Assembly: GCA_036250195.1 (NCBI GenBank)
Contig: JAVHZZ010000011.1
Location: 60,516,919 to 60,580,918, forward strand
Direction: 5' to 3'
DNA from: Mixophyes australis
Lineage: Eukaryota; Chordata; Amphibia; Anura; Limnodynastidae
DNA length: 64,000 nucleotides
Shown: one piece after another, positions 1 to 11,421 of the stretch
Layout: the number at the start of each line of letters is the position of its first letter
Position numbering within the stretch: position 1 is the first letter of the stretch
Position numbers and translations under genes: made by a program
The notes under the pieces: generated by a model
The model's database searches: none
What the model saw: the letters and a program-made list of their open reading frames with translations, nothing else
What the model was told of the DNA's origin: nothing

Positions 1-1
1 T

Positions 2-854
2 GTCCTCACACAGAAACATGGTGACGCTAGCAGACCGGTAGCATACTACAGTGCACAATTGGACACTGTGGCAAGATCACTCCCAACATGTCTCAGAAGT
101 GTAGCAGCAACAGCTCTTCTGGTAAGTAAGAGCGAGGACGTAGTATTAAGACATGATTCAACTGTCTATACACATCATGCTGTATCAGCTCTGTTAAACT
201 CAGCTCAAACCAGACATGTTTCCTCAGCTAGATTCACAAAATGGGAACTAGCTCTGATGGCACCCTCAAACATCACCATTAAACGATGTAGCACCTTAAG
301 TCCAGCAACATACCTTTCATATGTGTCTCAAGAGTCAAGGGTGGGAGGTGAGGAGACCCTGGGTGATGAGGAGTTTGGCAAGAGTACTGATACGCATGAT
401 TGTATGGAACACCTGAACCAGACCATTACTGCCAGGTCGGACATACGTGACACCCCCTTAGAAAATGTAGATTTTACGTTTTATACAGACGGGAGTTGTC
501 ATAGACAGACAGAGACGGGAGAACTATGTACTGGTTATGCTGTTGTAGATGATCAGGATGTTGTAGAAGCTGAACCTCTTGGCCCACCTCACTCAGCCCA
601 GGTGGCGGAACTAGTAGCATTAAGGAGAGCCTGCGAGTTGGCAGAGGGTAAATCAGCTAATATATATACTGACTCTAGGTACGCCTTCGGGGTAGTGCAC
701 GAGTTGGGGCCCTTTGGCGTCTTAGAAACTTTATGACAGCAGCAGGCACGCCAGTGGCACACTCACAACACATAAACGGACTTCTGACAGCGATACAGTT
801 ACCCAGGACAGTTGCCGTCATAAAGTGTAAAGCCCATACCTCTGAACAAGACCT
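2..854 (+). pseudogene. pol: ERV-A1 pol: RT connection and RNase H fragment
   Basis: The frame is open from position 2 to the stop at 734-736. It begins with the end of the reverse transcriptase connection domain and runs into RNase H, where FYTDGSC carries the first catalytic Asp, AELVALRRA the Glu and IYTDSRYAF the next Asp. Comparison with ERV-A2 shows a one-base deletion close to 700 (after the codons for VVHE), which moves the rest of RNase H to another frame (733-854). The MITE then interrupts the segment KCKAHT. No start codon is expected, because this is an internal part of a Gag-Pol polyprotein. The family call is firm; loss of function is clear from the breaks. Confidence 0.9.
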
Positions 855-1031
855 GGGGCTAGATTTACTAAGCTGCGGGTTTGAAAAAGTGGGGATGTTG
901 CCTATAGCAACCAATCAGATTCTAGCTTTCATTTATTTAGTGCTTTCTACAAAATGACAGCTAGAATCTGATTGGTTGCTATAGGCAACATCCCCACTTT
1001 TTCAAACCCGCAGCTTAGTAAATCTAGCCCC
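855..1031. mobile_element. Palindromic MITE inserted in ERV-A1 RNase H
   Basis: This 177-bp segment is an almost perfect inverted repeat. The left arm starts GGGGCTAGATTTACTAAGC and the right arm ends with its complement. Arms of about 70 bp flank a short centre near 930-955. ERV-A2 lacks the segment at the equivalent point, so it is an insertion. Because the ends are palindromic the exact boundary is ambiguous: CCTGG (852-856 and 1030-1034) or CTG can be read as target duplication. The arm motif GTTGCCTATAGCAACCAATC is one I associate with a very common frog MITE. There is no coding capacity, and the transposase superfamily is not settled. Confidence 0.88.
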
Positions 1032-1034
1032 TGG

Positions 1035-2158
1035 TGTCATTGGGCAAAAACAGGGCTGACAAAGCTGCTAAATGGGCGGCAGGGCAACTTATAACTGTAT
1101 AGACCGAGACTATGATGGTTTTTCAGACATTAGACATGCAGAAATTAATTGAAATGCAAGATTTGTGTTCCCTGCAGGCAAAGGCGGTCTGGAAGGCGAA
1201 GGGATGTGGTCAAGAGTCCTCAGGACTCTGGAGGGATGGACAAGGTAAGCCTGTAGCTCCCCGAACATACCATCCAAGCCTGGCTGAAGCAGCACATGGT
1301 CTGACTCACCTGGGTAAAGAAGGTATGTGCAAACTGGTGAGAGCATATTGGTGTGCACCTGGATTTTCCTCTCAGGCTGGTAAGAAGGCAATGTCATGTC
1401 TTACTTGTTTGAGGAAAAATGTCGGGAAAACTATTCTAACTGAGCCATCCCACATCCCTCCTACAGACAAACCTTTTCAGGTAATACAAATTGACTATAT
1501 CCAATTACCACCTTGCAGGAATCTAAAGTATGTGTTAGTATGTATTGATGTGTTTTCCGGTTGGGTAGAAGCATATCCGGCAGCCACTAATACTGCTGTG
1601 TTAACTGCAAAGAAAATTGTACAAGAGTTTGTGTGTAGGTTCGGTATCCCTAGAATTATCGAAAGTGATAGGGGTACCCACTTTACTGGTGATATCTTCC
1701 AAAATATGTGTAAGCTCATGGGAATCAGTAGCAGACTTCACACCCCTTACCGACCACAAGCCAGTGGTATGGTGGAAAGAGTAAATAGTACTATTAAGAA
1801 CAAGCTTGGTAAAGTAATGGCTGAAACTGGGTTTGCGTGGCCTGAAGCTTTGCCACTAGTCCTCCATAGCATCCGAACCACTCCTAGACCTCCTCTTAAT
1901 CTGTCCCCCTTTGAGATACTGTTCCGCCAACAACCTCATTTGATCGTGAGTCCGCAAGACGAATTAAAGTGTAATAATAAAGTGGCTGTGCAATATCTTA
2001 TCAAAATGAGCAGACAGCTAAAACAACAACAACAAAAACTCAAAATGCTGTCACTTGGTATGTCAGAAACGAACTGTCATGATGTTGAACCTGGGGACTA
2101 TGCTATGATCTACAATTTCTTACACTCAGGTTGTTTAACAGACCATTGGGAAGGCCCG
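1035..2158 (+). pseudogene. pol: ERV-A1 pol: integrase, N-terminal and core domains
   Basis: The frame from 1112 to 2158 encodes most of integrase. The HHCC zinc-binding domain lies at about residues 60-105 of that frame (AHGLTHLGKEGM then CLTC). The catalytic core follows, with D in QIDYIQL, D in ESDRGTHF and E in ASGMVERVN; the last two are separated by 35 residues (DD35E). Between the MITE and 1112 the frame has an in-frame TAG near 1100 where ERV-A2 is open. The coding region is cut at 2158 by a solo LTR, just before the C-terminal domain, which resumes at 2838. In the intact virus this enzyme would join viral DNA to host DNA in the nucleus. Confidence 0.92.
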
Positions 2159-2837
2159 TGTTAGGAACCCCAACAGCCAGCGCCACAAAACCCGGAGTCT
2201 ACTCAGTAGTCTAGTTTTCGCTGGAGCCCCTAGTGGTGGGGACAGACTTGGCCGCAGACAGCTGAGGGTCGTGAGTTGTGCACTGACTGGGGGAGAACCC
2301 AGCGATAGCGTATAGGAGCAATTAGCAGAGTGAGATACAGGCAACGGGTTGAGGGCCGGCAGCAGACAGAATATCCAGTAAACAAAGCCGAGGTCAGAGG
2401 TCACAGGCAAAACAGCAGCGTAGGAGTCCAGGCAAAAAGATCAAGGAGCACAGGCAATCAAACGTAGTCGGGTATCAGGCAGAGGTCGGCAACAGTAATC
2501 AAAACCAGTGGTAACAGGGAACAAGGAACACAGCAGGCTAGTATGCATCAAAGCAGGAACTATAACCGGCAGGGGAGGATTGCCCCTCCCTGCCTTATAA
2601 ATGCAAGCTGGCCAATGATGGGATGCTGGGGGCATGTCTAATGTTTAGCCACCTGGCTAAGATTTGATTAGCGCACGCGCCAGGCTCCCCTGAATTCCGG
2701 GACGCAGCGCTGCAGCTCACTAGCGTCCCGACCGTTGCCTTGGCAACGGCCGGGACAATGCGGAAATGACGTCCCGGTCGTCATGACCACGGCCGGGACG
2801 TGAAGATAGAGGAGGAAGCGAGTGGCGGCTCGTGACA
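2159..2837 (-). mobile_element. Solo gypsy-type LTR inserted in ERV-A1 integrase
   Basis: The 679-bp segment runs from TGTTAGG to GTGACA and is absent from the same place in ERV-A2. It is flanked by GCCCG (2154-2158) and GCCTG (2838-2842), a 5-bp duplication with one mismatch. No internal coding region is present, so it is a solo LTR left by recombination between two LTRs. The minus orientation is inferred from a TATAAG box read on that strand (complement of CCTTATAAATGC near 2593-2604) and from the TGTCACG start shared with the other gypsy-type LTRs here. GC-rich segments near 2695-2800 contain short inverted repeats. Confidence 0.85.
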
Positions 2838-3009
2838 GCCTGTACCAAGTGCTGCTGACCAGTACCACATCACTGAAGGTTGCAGAGAGAGAGACACTTG
2901 GGTCCATTCCACCCACTGCAGGAGAGTCAGTAACCCGGAGAAAGTGCGAGATAAAGCTGAGACCGACGACACTGATCTGTCACTCGTAAATCTGTTTCGG
3001 GAGACCTAA
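2838..3009 (+). pseudogene. pol: ERV-A1 pol: integrase C-terminal end
   Basis: After the solo LTR the reading frame matches the last 50 or so residues of ERV-A2 integrase and ends at a TAA near 3007-3009, after the codons for LFRET. The adjoining 57 bp before the env start codon is pol-env spacer. This piece has no start of its own and is only the severed end of the integrase region. Confidence 0.85.
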
Positions 3010-3066
3010 AGCCTGCAGTCAAGACACCTGAACCAGAGACGTTGTCTCAGAACTATCTTTCCAGCG

Positions 3067-4848
3067 ATGGAGTGGCGGTTTTTGTTTTTCTTTTGTTCCA
3101 GGATTTTCCTTGTTTTTACTTTTTCTAGGACACTCGATTTTTGAGAAGGAGGATGGAGGACAGAGGCAGGTTCTGGTAGTGATACGGATGAGATTGAGTT
3201 ATTAGAATTCCCAGAGCAGCCCATTATCAAGCTTGGACCAGGGGTTATGAAAAGGTCTGCTAGCTCGGGAACTCGGAGACAGTGTGAGGGGCTATTGTCT
3301 GATGAGTATTGTATCTGTAAGTTCTGTGACTCGCTAGTTGAAGAGAAGTGCATCCAGCGATGCCAGTCCACCAGTACCCTGGACATGGGCGGGCATCCTC
3401 TGGAGGATTATCACTCCTTAGTGGGTAAGGTTCTAAATCAAACTGAGTGCTGGGTGTGCTCACATGTGCCTCAGGGACAGTATAACATAGGACTAGTACC
3501 ATTCCCACTAAACATTTCTGAGGTACTAGAATTGAGGGGAGGGAGGCCCATAGAAGGGAGGTACAATAACACTAGGTCCCTTAGTCTGAAGCTTCGACAA
3601 TACTCCTTAGACAAATCTTTACTGTGCCTAAACATCTCTCATGCAAAGCGTCTGGAGAATTGGGAAGCTGACCTATCAGATCAGACAATGGCTCGCCACA
3701 CTCACTTTGGAGGGAGACTTGCAAGGTCATCAATAGGCAGGACTGTTGATGGACACCACAAATTAGGGTGTGTAACTAAACATAAGAAAGTATCCATTGG
3801 AAAAGTCTCTATAAGTAATTGTAAGAATGTCATCCATGCTGACACATGTCTCGAACAAATGTAAGCACTAGGCATGGGTAGTTTTGTCAAAACCTTATGT
3901 GATATAATTAATGGGCATACTGTTCCTTATGTTCTCCCTGATGATGTGTACTTTGTTTGTGGGAGAAAAGCTTATTCCTGGGTGACTCCGAATTCCAAGG
4001 GTTTGTGTTTCTTAGCTAAACTGGTTCCTGAAATCATGACTATTACTCATGAAGAAATGGTTGGTATTCACAAGACTACATCACCACCACCATACATACA
4101 CACACAGTATGAACACCGTGGCAAGAGAAATATGATTCCTGGTGAGGAGCACATAGCTACAGAATTGATTAGTGAAACCGCTGGTTTTCAAGTTATGGTT
4201 GCTCTAGACCTCACCAGGACCGCTCGGGAAACTTTAAATTTTAAATATAATAAAGACCTAGCTAAATTGATAGATAACATCACCGAGATGTATGATGACA
4301 CTTTCAGGTATGCTGGAAGGGAGCTACAAGCGTACAAGACGGAGTTGGTGCAACATAGGTTGGTACTGAATTATCTCACCTCTATTACTGGTGGATACTG
4401 TGTGACTTTGGCCACCCAGTTTGGTGTCAAGTGTTGCACGTACATCACCAATAATACAGATGACCCCAAAGAGGTCCTAGACCGTAAAATGGACGAAATT
4501 CTGCAACTGAAATGGGAATTCCGAAGGAACCATAATTCCTCGTTATATGAGGTCGGGGAAAAGGTGGCAGGTTGGTTCTCGTGGTTGAACCCTGTGAAAT
4601 GGTTCTCTGGTCTGGGGGAGTGGGTACAGGAAATGGTTGCTAGTGTAGGTAAGCTCCTTCTCCTTATACTGGGTGTCATCTTAGTAATTGGTTTGTGTGT
4701 CAAATGTGTTCCTACTGTGTTGAAGTGTGGAAAACAGTCTTCTGGGAGAATCACTGAGAACGAGACTGAAAGGGTGGTGAGAGATACCGAGATCATGGTT
4801 TGTGAAGAAGTGTTGTATAATCCTGAACTTCAAACGGTGATTATGTGA
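3067..4848 (+). pseudogene. env: ERV-A1 env: surface and transmembrane subunits, broken
   Basis: The ATG at 3067 opens a short hydrophobic leader (MEWRFLFF) that looks like a signal peptide. A TGA follows about 22 codons later, and the frame resumes at 3247. The surface part contains a CWVC (CXXC) motif, as in gammaretrovirus-type Env, and several N-glycosylation sites. A TAA at 3862-3864 is a second break. A basic furin-type site, RGKR, lies near 4117-4128. The transmembrane part has a long helical stretch, a cysteine motif ending in VKCCTYI, and a hydrophobic anchor (about residues 260-285 of the 3874 frame). The stops show this copy cannot make a full Env. Confidence 0.88.
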
Positions 4849-4864
4849 TAGTTTATAACACTAT

Positions 4865-4877
4865 CAAAGGGTGGAGC
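4865..4877 (+). promoter_or_regulatory. Polypurine tract of ERV-A1
   Basis: The purine-rich run AAAGGGTGGAG lies directly before the TG that opens the 3' LTR. This is the expected place for the plus-strand primer of retroviral reverse transcription. The same run, on the opposite strand, adjoins the 3' LTR of ERV-A2 at 43851-43863. Confidence 0.8.
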
Positions 4878-5759
4878 TGTCGAAGTCAGCAAATTGGATA
4901 AAGTCATTTCAATTAATATCGAGCAAACTTGATTGTCTTTGTCTGAAATTATGCGTAGAGCAGGCTACGGCGTGGAAGGGCGTATCCAGCCACAACACGT
5001 GGCAATAACAGTTTTTACACTTTTATGTGCATTCGCACATACACACACGTTTGTAAATAGTACACATTAATTGTAGTTGCAACACATAGTCATTTATGTC
5101 GAAATATAGTAGTATTCATGTTTAATATTATAAGTTATATGCTATAGTTATATATATTATAAGTAATATTTAAGTTATATAGTGAAACCTATGGTTCGGG
5201 TTAAAGGAAATGTGTCATGTTTGATATCATATTAATCCCCTTTAAATCAGCAGCTGTCCGGTGCATTCTGCGAAGAGATCGCACATTGCATACTTTAGTT
5301 ATTGATGTTAGGGAATAAACCTTTAAAATGATGCTGACTGTAAAATGCTAATGGACTGGTTGTAATTGGAGTTATGGCGGAAAGAACAGAGCACATCCCC
5401 TGGAGAAATGACCCCCACCTTTGGATTCCTTTGATTAAACCAGCCTATGATCTACAACCCCCTGGACCTTCCTTAAACCTGGACCAATAGAAGCAAGCCA
5501 CACCATCTGCATTGTTTTAATGTATTTCTGTTTGGATATAAGCATGAGCTTTTCATCCAGTGATCAGACATCTTGTCCACAGACTTCAGGACTGAATGAC
5601 TGTTTACTGGATCCAGAGCGCCTGCGATAAGTAACGGCTGTACTTACTATTATTTCGCTTGAATTATTCTGCTACTTTTTGAGAATAAATATTTGTGCGT
5701 TGGAAACACAAATCGAGATTCGACAATCGTTATTGGATAGCGACAAAACGTGCATAACA
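4878..5759 (+). repeat. 3' LTR of ERV-A1 (LTR type A)
   Basis: The LTR starts TGTCGAAGTC and ends CATAACA, 882 bp. It matches the LTRs at 43011-43850 and 61454-62295 on the opposite strand. A TATAAG box is at 5537-5542 and a poly(A) signal AATAAA at 5684-5689, a spacing that fits a U3-R-U5 layout. A 5' partner is not in the window, so the target-site duplication cannot be checked. Confidence 0.9.
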
Positions 5760-6139
5760 CCCCCTTGGTGTATGACGACGCTGTCTGTAGATTTAAACAA
5801 GTTATCACAATAGAGAGTCTTAATCCTCAAAACAATTTTTTTTCTTTTGCTATAGACCGTATACATCTGGAGCTTGGAGATAACCTTTTTGTCTGCCCTT
5901 CAAGGGTACATTAAAATATGTAATACATTATTTGTAAGGGTACAGAGTACAATAGAACATGTATCAGTTATACAGAATACTCTACTACAGTTCTTCATGT
6001 CTAACAGGTTCATCTGACCAAAGCATGTCTTTTAGCTCAGACAACATTTAGATAGTTCATGTTCACCAATAACATCATCAACCTGAGTTAAAATATACAT
6101 TCCAATAAAATCAACATTTCTTTTCTTCAACACTTGTGG
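5760..6139. other. Unassigned AT-rich spacer
   Basis: This segment lies between the ERV-A1 LTR and the first recognisable ERV-B env sequence. I see no convincing match to env, an LTR or a transposon. It could be decayed ERV-B transmembrane sequence or older host DNA. Confidence 0.4.
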
Positions 6140-6720
6140 GGCAGGCTATTGTCTGTTTGTTCTTCCCAGTCTCCCAATACTCAAGTTTCTTTGTACGTGA
6201 AACAGTGATCGGCCTGCCAAATATTGGGAAACTCCAGACTAAGGGACCTAGGTGTCGTACTTTTTCCCTAGTGACCTCCCACCCATAATTTGGGTACCTC
6301 AGGAATATTTAGTGGAAACAGAACTAGTCCTACTCGATATAATCACTGAGGCACGTGAGAGCACACCCAGCACTTTTTGGTCTACAACCTTACCCACCCA
6401 AGAATGATAATAATTCTCAAGGATGCCTGCTCAAGTCCAAATATTACTGGACTGGCATCGTTGGATGTACCTCTCTTCAACTATGGGGTCAAGGTACTTC
6501 CGGACGTAATGCTACTCAGACAATAGCCCCTCGCACTTTCTCCAAGCTCCAAGTTTCCACATTTTCCTTTACCCCTGAATTGAATAGAGAAATTGGCTGG
6601 ACCAATTATGCTACTAACTTCTTCTTCATCCCCAATTCCTCAATATCATTACCTGAACCAGCCTCTGTCACCTGTCAACAATTAAAAGAATTGACGGTCC
6701 TGAAAAGAGAATAAGATGAG
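6140..6720 (-). pseudogene. env: ERV-B env: surface-subunit fragment
   Basis: Read on the minus strand this matches the surface part of ERV-A2 env (about 45920-46350): the CXXC region corresponds to the segment near 6355-6420, and the zone before it has the same spacing of conserved blocks. Many substitutions and indels destroy the frame. The open frame on the plus strand here (6355-6714) is only its shadow. Confidence 0.75.
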
Positions 6721-6829
6721 AGAAACACAGAACAGGAAAAAACTGCAACTTCATGCTGGACAACTGTCTTAGCCTTTGGCTCAGGTGCTACTAACTGCAT
6801 TCGAGGCCTCCCAGAACAGATTCATGAGT

Positions 6830-7870
6830 GCACTTGGACCCTTCTCTGAGTGTTGGCTCCTCTGCAGTGGGTGGAATGGGTACCAGTGTATCTCTGCTAC
6901 CCTTGAAGTCGTGATGCTGGTAGCCTACACCTGGTACCTGTCTGTCAAATAACCTGAGCCTAGGAGATTACTGTTCCACAACTTACTCTCCCAGTCCAAC
7001 ATCCTGACAGTTAGTGTAACTTTTCTGGAAACAGTGTTTTGAACGTTCTCGGTTGCTGTCTCACTGTTTACCTTCCCTCTCAAGGTCTAAACTAGTCTTT
7101 CAGTTACAAACTCATCCCAAGAGAAGTCAAAAACATTTCAAAAGTCAAAAGGTTAAGAGGCAGCCTAGGAGTGATCTTGTTAGCGGGGAAGGACTAGTGG
7201 CCAAAGCTATCAGCCCCTTCAATCAAGTTTCAACCCTCATTCTATTCAATTCGTTCTAACTAGTACTGTTACTTTATGTTCACATTGGTTTACATCTAAT
7301 CAAAAGTATGTAATTTGTTAACACTACTCATACATTATACATTTATTATTAATAACATGAATACCCCTATCACCTATTATAACTCTAGGGCTATCACCTT
7401 GAATAACAAAAGCTTTGAGTATGACATAGGAATACATAATTAGACACATTTCAATACACAAAGACATGTTTTATCGGTACACCAGTGTATACTTGAGAAT
7501 CCTGCATGGTGGTAATTGGATGACGTGGATTTGTTTTACCTGGAGAAAACCCATCTGCAGGAGGGATATGGGATGGCTCTATTGGTATCATCTTCCTGAC
7601 ATTCTCTCAATCAAGACAGGACATTGCCTTCCTACTAGCTTGAGAAGAAACGTCTGGTGCACCCCAATATACTCTTACTAGCTTGCACATACCTTCTGTA
7701 CCCAGCTGAGCCAGACCATGTGCTGCCTCCACTAGGTCTGGAAGATACACTCTGGGAGCTACTGGTCTACCTTGTCCATCTCTCCCGGGTCTGCCAGACT
7801 CCCAAACACATCCCTTCACCTTCCAGACAGTTTATTCTTCAGGTAACACAAATCTTCATATATTAACCAA
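6830..7870 (-). pseudogene. pol: ERV-B pol: integrase fragments
   Basis: Three blocks match integrase of ERV-A2. The C-terminal end lies near 6830-7000, part of the core end near 7040-7260, and the zinc-binding N-terminus at 7466-7819, where the minus-strand frame contains AHGLAQLGTEGMCKLVRVYW. The sequence between 7261 and 7465 is AT-rich and does not show the catalytic DDE core. The order is that of one pol gene, with deletions. Confidence 0.8.
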
Positions 7871-8149
7871 TATGTGTATGCGTACATTAAAACAATACAA
7901 CAACAACAAAAAAAAAAAACATAGATTTGTCAGCTGTCACATAAAACCCTGCTGTCTATTTGACAGCTATGTTCGCCCTGGTGTGACAGCCATGTATAGT
8001 CGTGTGTGTAAATGTAGATTTTACTAGCAGCTACTTCACTTGGTAACTGTGTTACTGTATCAAGTCCTCTATGTAATGTCCTACTCATGTGCTGGTATTG
8101 CTATAAAAAGATTTCTCAGTCACCTCAACGTCGCCCCCTAGACTAGAAA

Positions 8150-8400
8150 AATGCTGAAGACCAATGTATATCAATCGATTTTCCTTTTGCCAACTCATAT
8201 GTCATTTTCAGTACCCCACATTCAGCTACTTGGCTAAGTGAGAAGGGCAAAGGGGTCTATCTCTATAACACTTTCTTCAAAATATAACAGTATCCAGTAT
8301 ATGTCTGTCTAACAGTGAAAAAATATTAAACACGTAAATTCTACATTTTCTAGGGTTTCACATTATGTTGTATCTTGTGGCAAAAATCCTACTCCAATGT
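8150..8400 (-). pseudogene. pol: ERV-B pol: RNase H fragment
   Basis: Minus-strand sequence near 8180-8260 lines up with the ERV-A2 RNase H block around AELVALRRACELA. The piece near 8335-8375 lines up with the stretch just before the FYTDGSC motif. The frame is lost. Roughly 8400-8877 shows no clear match to any gene of the family, so most of the reverse transcriptase is deleted or replaced. Confidence 0.65.
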
Positions 8401-8877
8401 TCTACTCAGAGATGCATATCTGTATGTCTAACCTCCAGCAATCTCCTAACCACCCTATATGCATACATATAAAGGCACATTTTTGTACAGGAGGCACGAA
8501 ACACAAAAACAAACAAAAACAAAACAGTTATGCAATCTATAAAACGTGGATCATATTTCCACAACAAAAGCTGTCTGCTTAAAATTAGCAGCTTCTATAC
8601 GTATAAAACCAAACCCCTAACTGTTTCTGTGACTTATGTCCATCTAGTGTGTGTATCCCTGAGTCCGTCTTATGTCAAAAAATGTCTTAGCCCCATTTAA
8701 GGAGACTGTGTCTATGTCTTTTTTGTATCTCTATACAAGAGAAAGAGAGAGATACTAGCATAGATGTAAAGAATGAGAAAATAGGAGAGCAATGAATAAT
8801 AAGAATACAAAGATTTGAATACAAGGGTTTGCAAAGAAATAAACATGCAGAAAGGGAGATTTTACAGCAAACATGAC
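8401..8877. other. No recognisable gene (inside ERV-B)
   Basis: AT-rich sequence with a GAGA run near 8732-8755. I see no conserved retroviral motif on either strand. Confidence 0.4.
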
Positions 8878-8965
8878 AGCTGGATTGGACACTATGGGAA
8901 AATGTCTGTATTTATTCCACTAATCCCCTTAGCTATTCACTAAACTATGACCCCCTCCCCATATT
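8878..8965 (-). pseudogene. pol: ERV-B pol: start of reverse transcriptase
   Basis: About 85 bp matches the first RT block of ERV-A2 (58025-58115), the region that encodes the YRLVQDLRGINK motif and the residues after it. It is degenerate and isolated, and useful mainly as a landmark showing that ERV-B once carried the same pol order. Confidence 0.6.
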
Positions 8966-9779
8966 TAACTAGGGTGTTTTACATCAACCGTGCAATCCAG
9001 TGTCGTCCGTCGTTAGCTCATATGGAACTCAGTATCTCATGACTATAATGGAGAAGTGCAAAGTTTACCCATTGTGACACATACTTTATATCTCTCATGT
9101 GTGTCCTCCTGAAATGCATAAAACAACATTAGAGCGAAGTATGTGCACACTTCATTTTAAATAATGAATCTCAACCAAATAAATTATTGTTAATTTGACT
9201 TTCAAGGGAAAGCTTTGTACTTCTTCCATAATCCCCATAATAACTAAGTATATATACTTCTTTCTTTGTCCTTACCTACAAAAAGAGAAACAAAATAAAG
9301 TTAGTTTCAAATAAAAAAAAAACCAAACATGATATTTCTTTTGCTTTCAATCCTTATCATCGACTTGTGACAGGAATCTAAGCTCAACACAACATAAAAC
9401 AAACAAACAAAAAACAAAACTCTCTGTCTCTTCATTCATTGCAAAAGAACTCTTTAGCTATATAGCCTCATTACAGTCAGGGTCAATTAACCAAGACCAT
9501 TTGTCTGGAGACACTGATTTTTTTTTCTAGGATTCCTGAATCTAAGCCATTTGCATAGACACAACAAATTTATTTTGTTACACTTCGTTTCCCTGGCTGT
9601 ACTTTATGCATGGAATAAAGAGAAAAGTAAAGTTTCTTCAGACTGTTTTTTTTCCCCTCTATTGTAGGGCTATTTTTCTAAATTCAATCACACCCACCAT
9701 ACACAAAAAATAAAAATATACATTTAAGTTACTCAGCTTTTAAACCTGAATAGTTACACAGATAGTTACATTTGCTATT
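8966..9779. other. Unassigned AT-rich segment in the gag-pol position of ERV-B
   Basis: Where capsid, nucleocapsid and protease should lie, the sequence is AT-rich with several A and T runs and no zinc-knuckle or DTG motif. It may be an old insertion that replaced gag, or gag decayed beyond recognition. Confidence 0.4.
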
Positions 9780-10202
9780 TTTATATTTTTTTAAATTATG
9801 TTTGGTGTTTTATACTTTCCTGCCTTGCGCTCGCTTCTCTTCGCTTGGCAACACTTACTTCCACTATGCAAGCACTTTTCGCCACGCCTACTTTCGCTGT
9901 GCACGCGCTGCCTTGCCATGTGTTCCCCTCTAGTTGCCACAATTTCAAACAATCAACACGTTAAATTCTCATTTTGTTGATTTAATCAACCACACTTTAT
10001 CTCTAACATTATTTAACACCTCTGAATTAAAACTCCCTATTGTTGGGAAAGGCCTAACACAATCCTTGGTCATCTTGACCCACTTGTCGCAATATGCCGT
10101 TGCGTATGCACCATATTTCTTACACATAAGAAACCTTGCTGAACCAATAGGCCCTTCCTTAGGCAGTACATCGACCATCTCTAGCGTTTGCTTAGGACCC
10201 AT
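9780..10202 (-). pseudogene. gag: ERV-B gag: matrix region
   Basis: The minus-strand frame starts at an ATG at 10202 followed by a Gly codon (MGPKQTLE), a typical myristoylation signal for membrane targeting of Gag. About 78 residues match ERV-A2 closely, including GPIGSARFLMCKKYGAY. A stop and divergence follow around 9969, and a further diverged part of matrix continues to about 9780. The rest of gag is missing. Confidence 0.82.
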
Positions 10203-10210
10203 GTTGAACA

Positions 10211-10310
10211 ATAGGGTCCCAGGAATATCACAATATCCTGCCAAAATATAGGGTCCCGGGAATATCACAATATCCTGCCACAATATAGGGTCCCAGGAAT
10301 ATAATATCAT
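10211..10310 (-). repeat. 37-bp direct repeats next to the gag start, ERV-B
   Basis: Three copies start at 10211, 10248 and 10285 with an exact period of 37 bp; each begins ATAGGGTCCC on the plus strand. They sit immediately upstream of the gag start codon in the element's sense. ERV-A2 has two copies at the same place (60473 and 60510). Confidence 0.85.
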
Positions 10311-10946
10311 GCCACTACTTTCAACACTTTGCCACCCACAATCTACCGCTAGAGATATTTTACCGGCCTTTGGACGTATTTGCTACAAGCCGCGTCCACT
10401 CGCTTCCTCTCGTACTAAACGAGGACCCCTAATACAGAAATATCAATGTGGACTAATGGGCTATCAGCTCCTCAATTACCCCTGACTCTCCAGCAAATCT
10501 GTTGAGTTTATTACAACTGGCAGCATCCGGTAAAGTCAATTACCAGCCTTACCAACGTAATTCCTCCCCTTCGCTCCCAAGTCACAATCACGGCTTTCCT
10601 TGCCGTGCGGTCCAATCACAACGCTTAAAGATACTAGTTATCAGTAAACGTTGCGATTACTCTTGGGTGCACGTCGCGAAAACTTGCACCAGTATACCTG
10701 CATTGTATACCGTACACCAGTTGGGCACCTGCCTTGTCAGACAGCAACTGACACTCTATTCAACAATAGATCAAACCTCAGTGTATTTAACGTCACCAAA
10801 TCACACGACATATACCTCTTCTGCGCAGAAAATCAAAGTTCCCAACAATAGTAATAACGTTTCAGAGGCTTTAACAAGTGATTATACTATACATATACAA
10901 CAGACTATGAACATGATTGTTTAAACACGTGGCAACAATACCGGAA
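10311..10946 (-). other. ERV-B 5' leader, gag-proximal part
   Basis: This non-coding stretch matches the ERV-A2 leader (60540-61165) almost throughout. It ends where a solo LTR was inserted, and the leader resumes at 12957. An open frame on the opposite strand (10502-10924) has a counterpart in ERV-A2. Confidence 0.8.
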
Positions 10947-11161
10947 TGTCACGGGCACTAGGAGTCTTTACCCAGGGATCACCAGGTGGTAGGCTTACCA
11001 GAGCAATGTAGATGGTAATAGGGTACTCTGGTAGCAGGGTGATCACGGAACAGGAAATGGTAGATGATGAGATGCTCAGGAAAGTCTATGACTAGCAGCA
11101 CTGGTAATATGGAGGTAATAATACACGAGGAACTGTATGGACAAGGGCACGTGAAGGTAGT

Positions 11162-11421
11162 CAGTGGTCTGCGATAGCAAGTTGTACCACTGCTATAGTG
11201 AGAAAGAATGTCCAACAGAAATGAGGAGGTGATGAGAGTCAGCGGTCTGCGGATAGCAAGTTGTACCGCTGTCTGAGTGAAGGAATGGAATCCAAGTGGA
11301 GGTATCCGGGTAGTCAGTGGTCTGCGATAGCAAGTTGTACCACTGCTATGTGAGAGGATACTGGAACAGGTGATACAGGAAACAGGGATCAGTGGTCTGC
11401 CATCAGCAAGTTGTACCACTG
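11162..11421 (-). repeat. Four spaced hairpin motifs in the solo LTR
   Basis: Hairpins at 11162-11192, 11240-11271, 11315-11345 and 11390-11421 recur every 75-78 bp. Each has 7-bp arms, CAGTGGT and ACCACTG, around a conserved core containing GCAAGTTGT. The second uses CAGCGGT and ACCGCTG, a paired change that keeps the stem. Confidence 0.88.

Larger units (their letters stand above)
1..5759 (+). mobile_element. ERV-A1, 3' half of a class I endogenous retrovirus
   Basis: The window opens inside pol of a plus-strand provirus. In order it holds the connection/RNase H region, integrase, env, a polypurine tract and a 3' LTR. The same family appears on the minus strand at 43011-62295, which allows gene-by-gene comparison. 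RNase H and integrase look gammaretrovirus-like (short motifs FYTDGSC, IYTDSRYAF, SDRGTHF). Two later insertions split it: a palindromic MITE (855-1031) and a solo LTR (2159-2837). Every gene carries at least one frameshift, stop or insertion, so this is a dead copy. The 5' half lies outside the window. Confidence 0.93.

Noticed and set aside
3006..3890. Minus-strand frames over env of ERV-A1
   Set aside because: Shadows of the plus-strand env gene; no motif on the minus strand.
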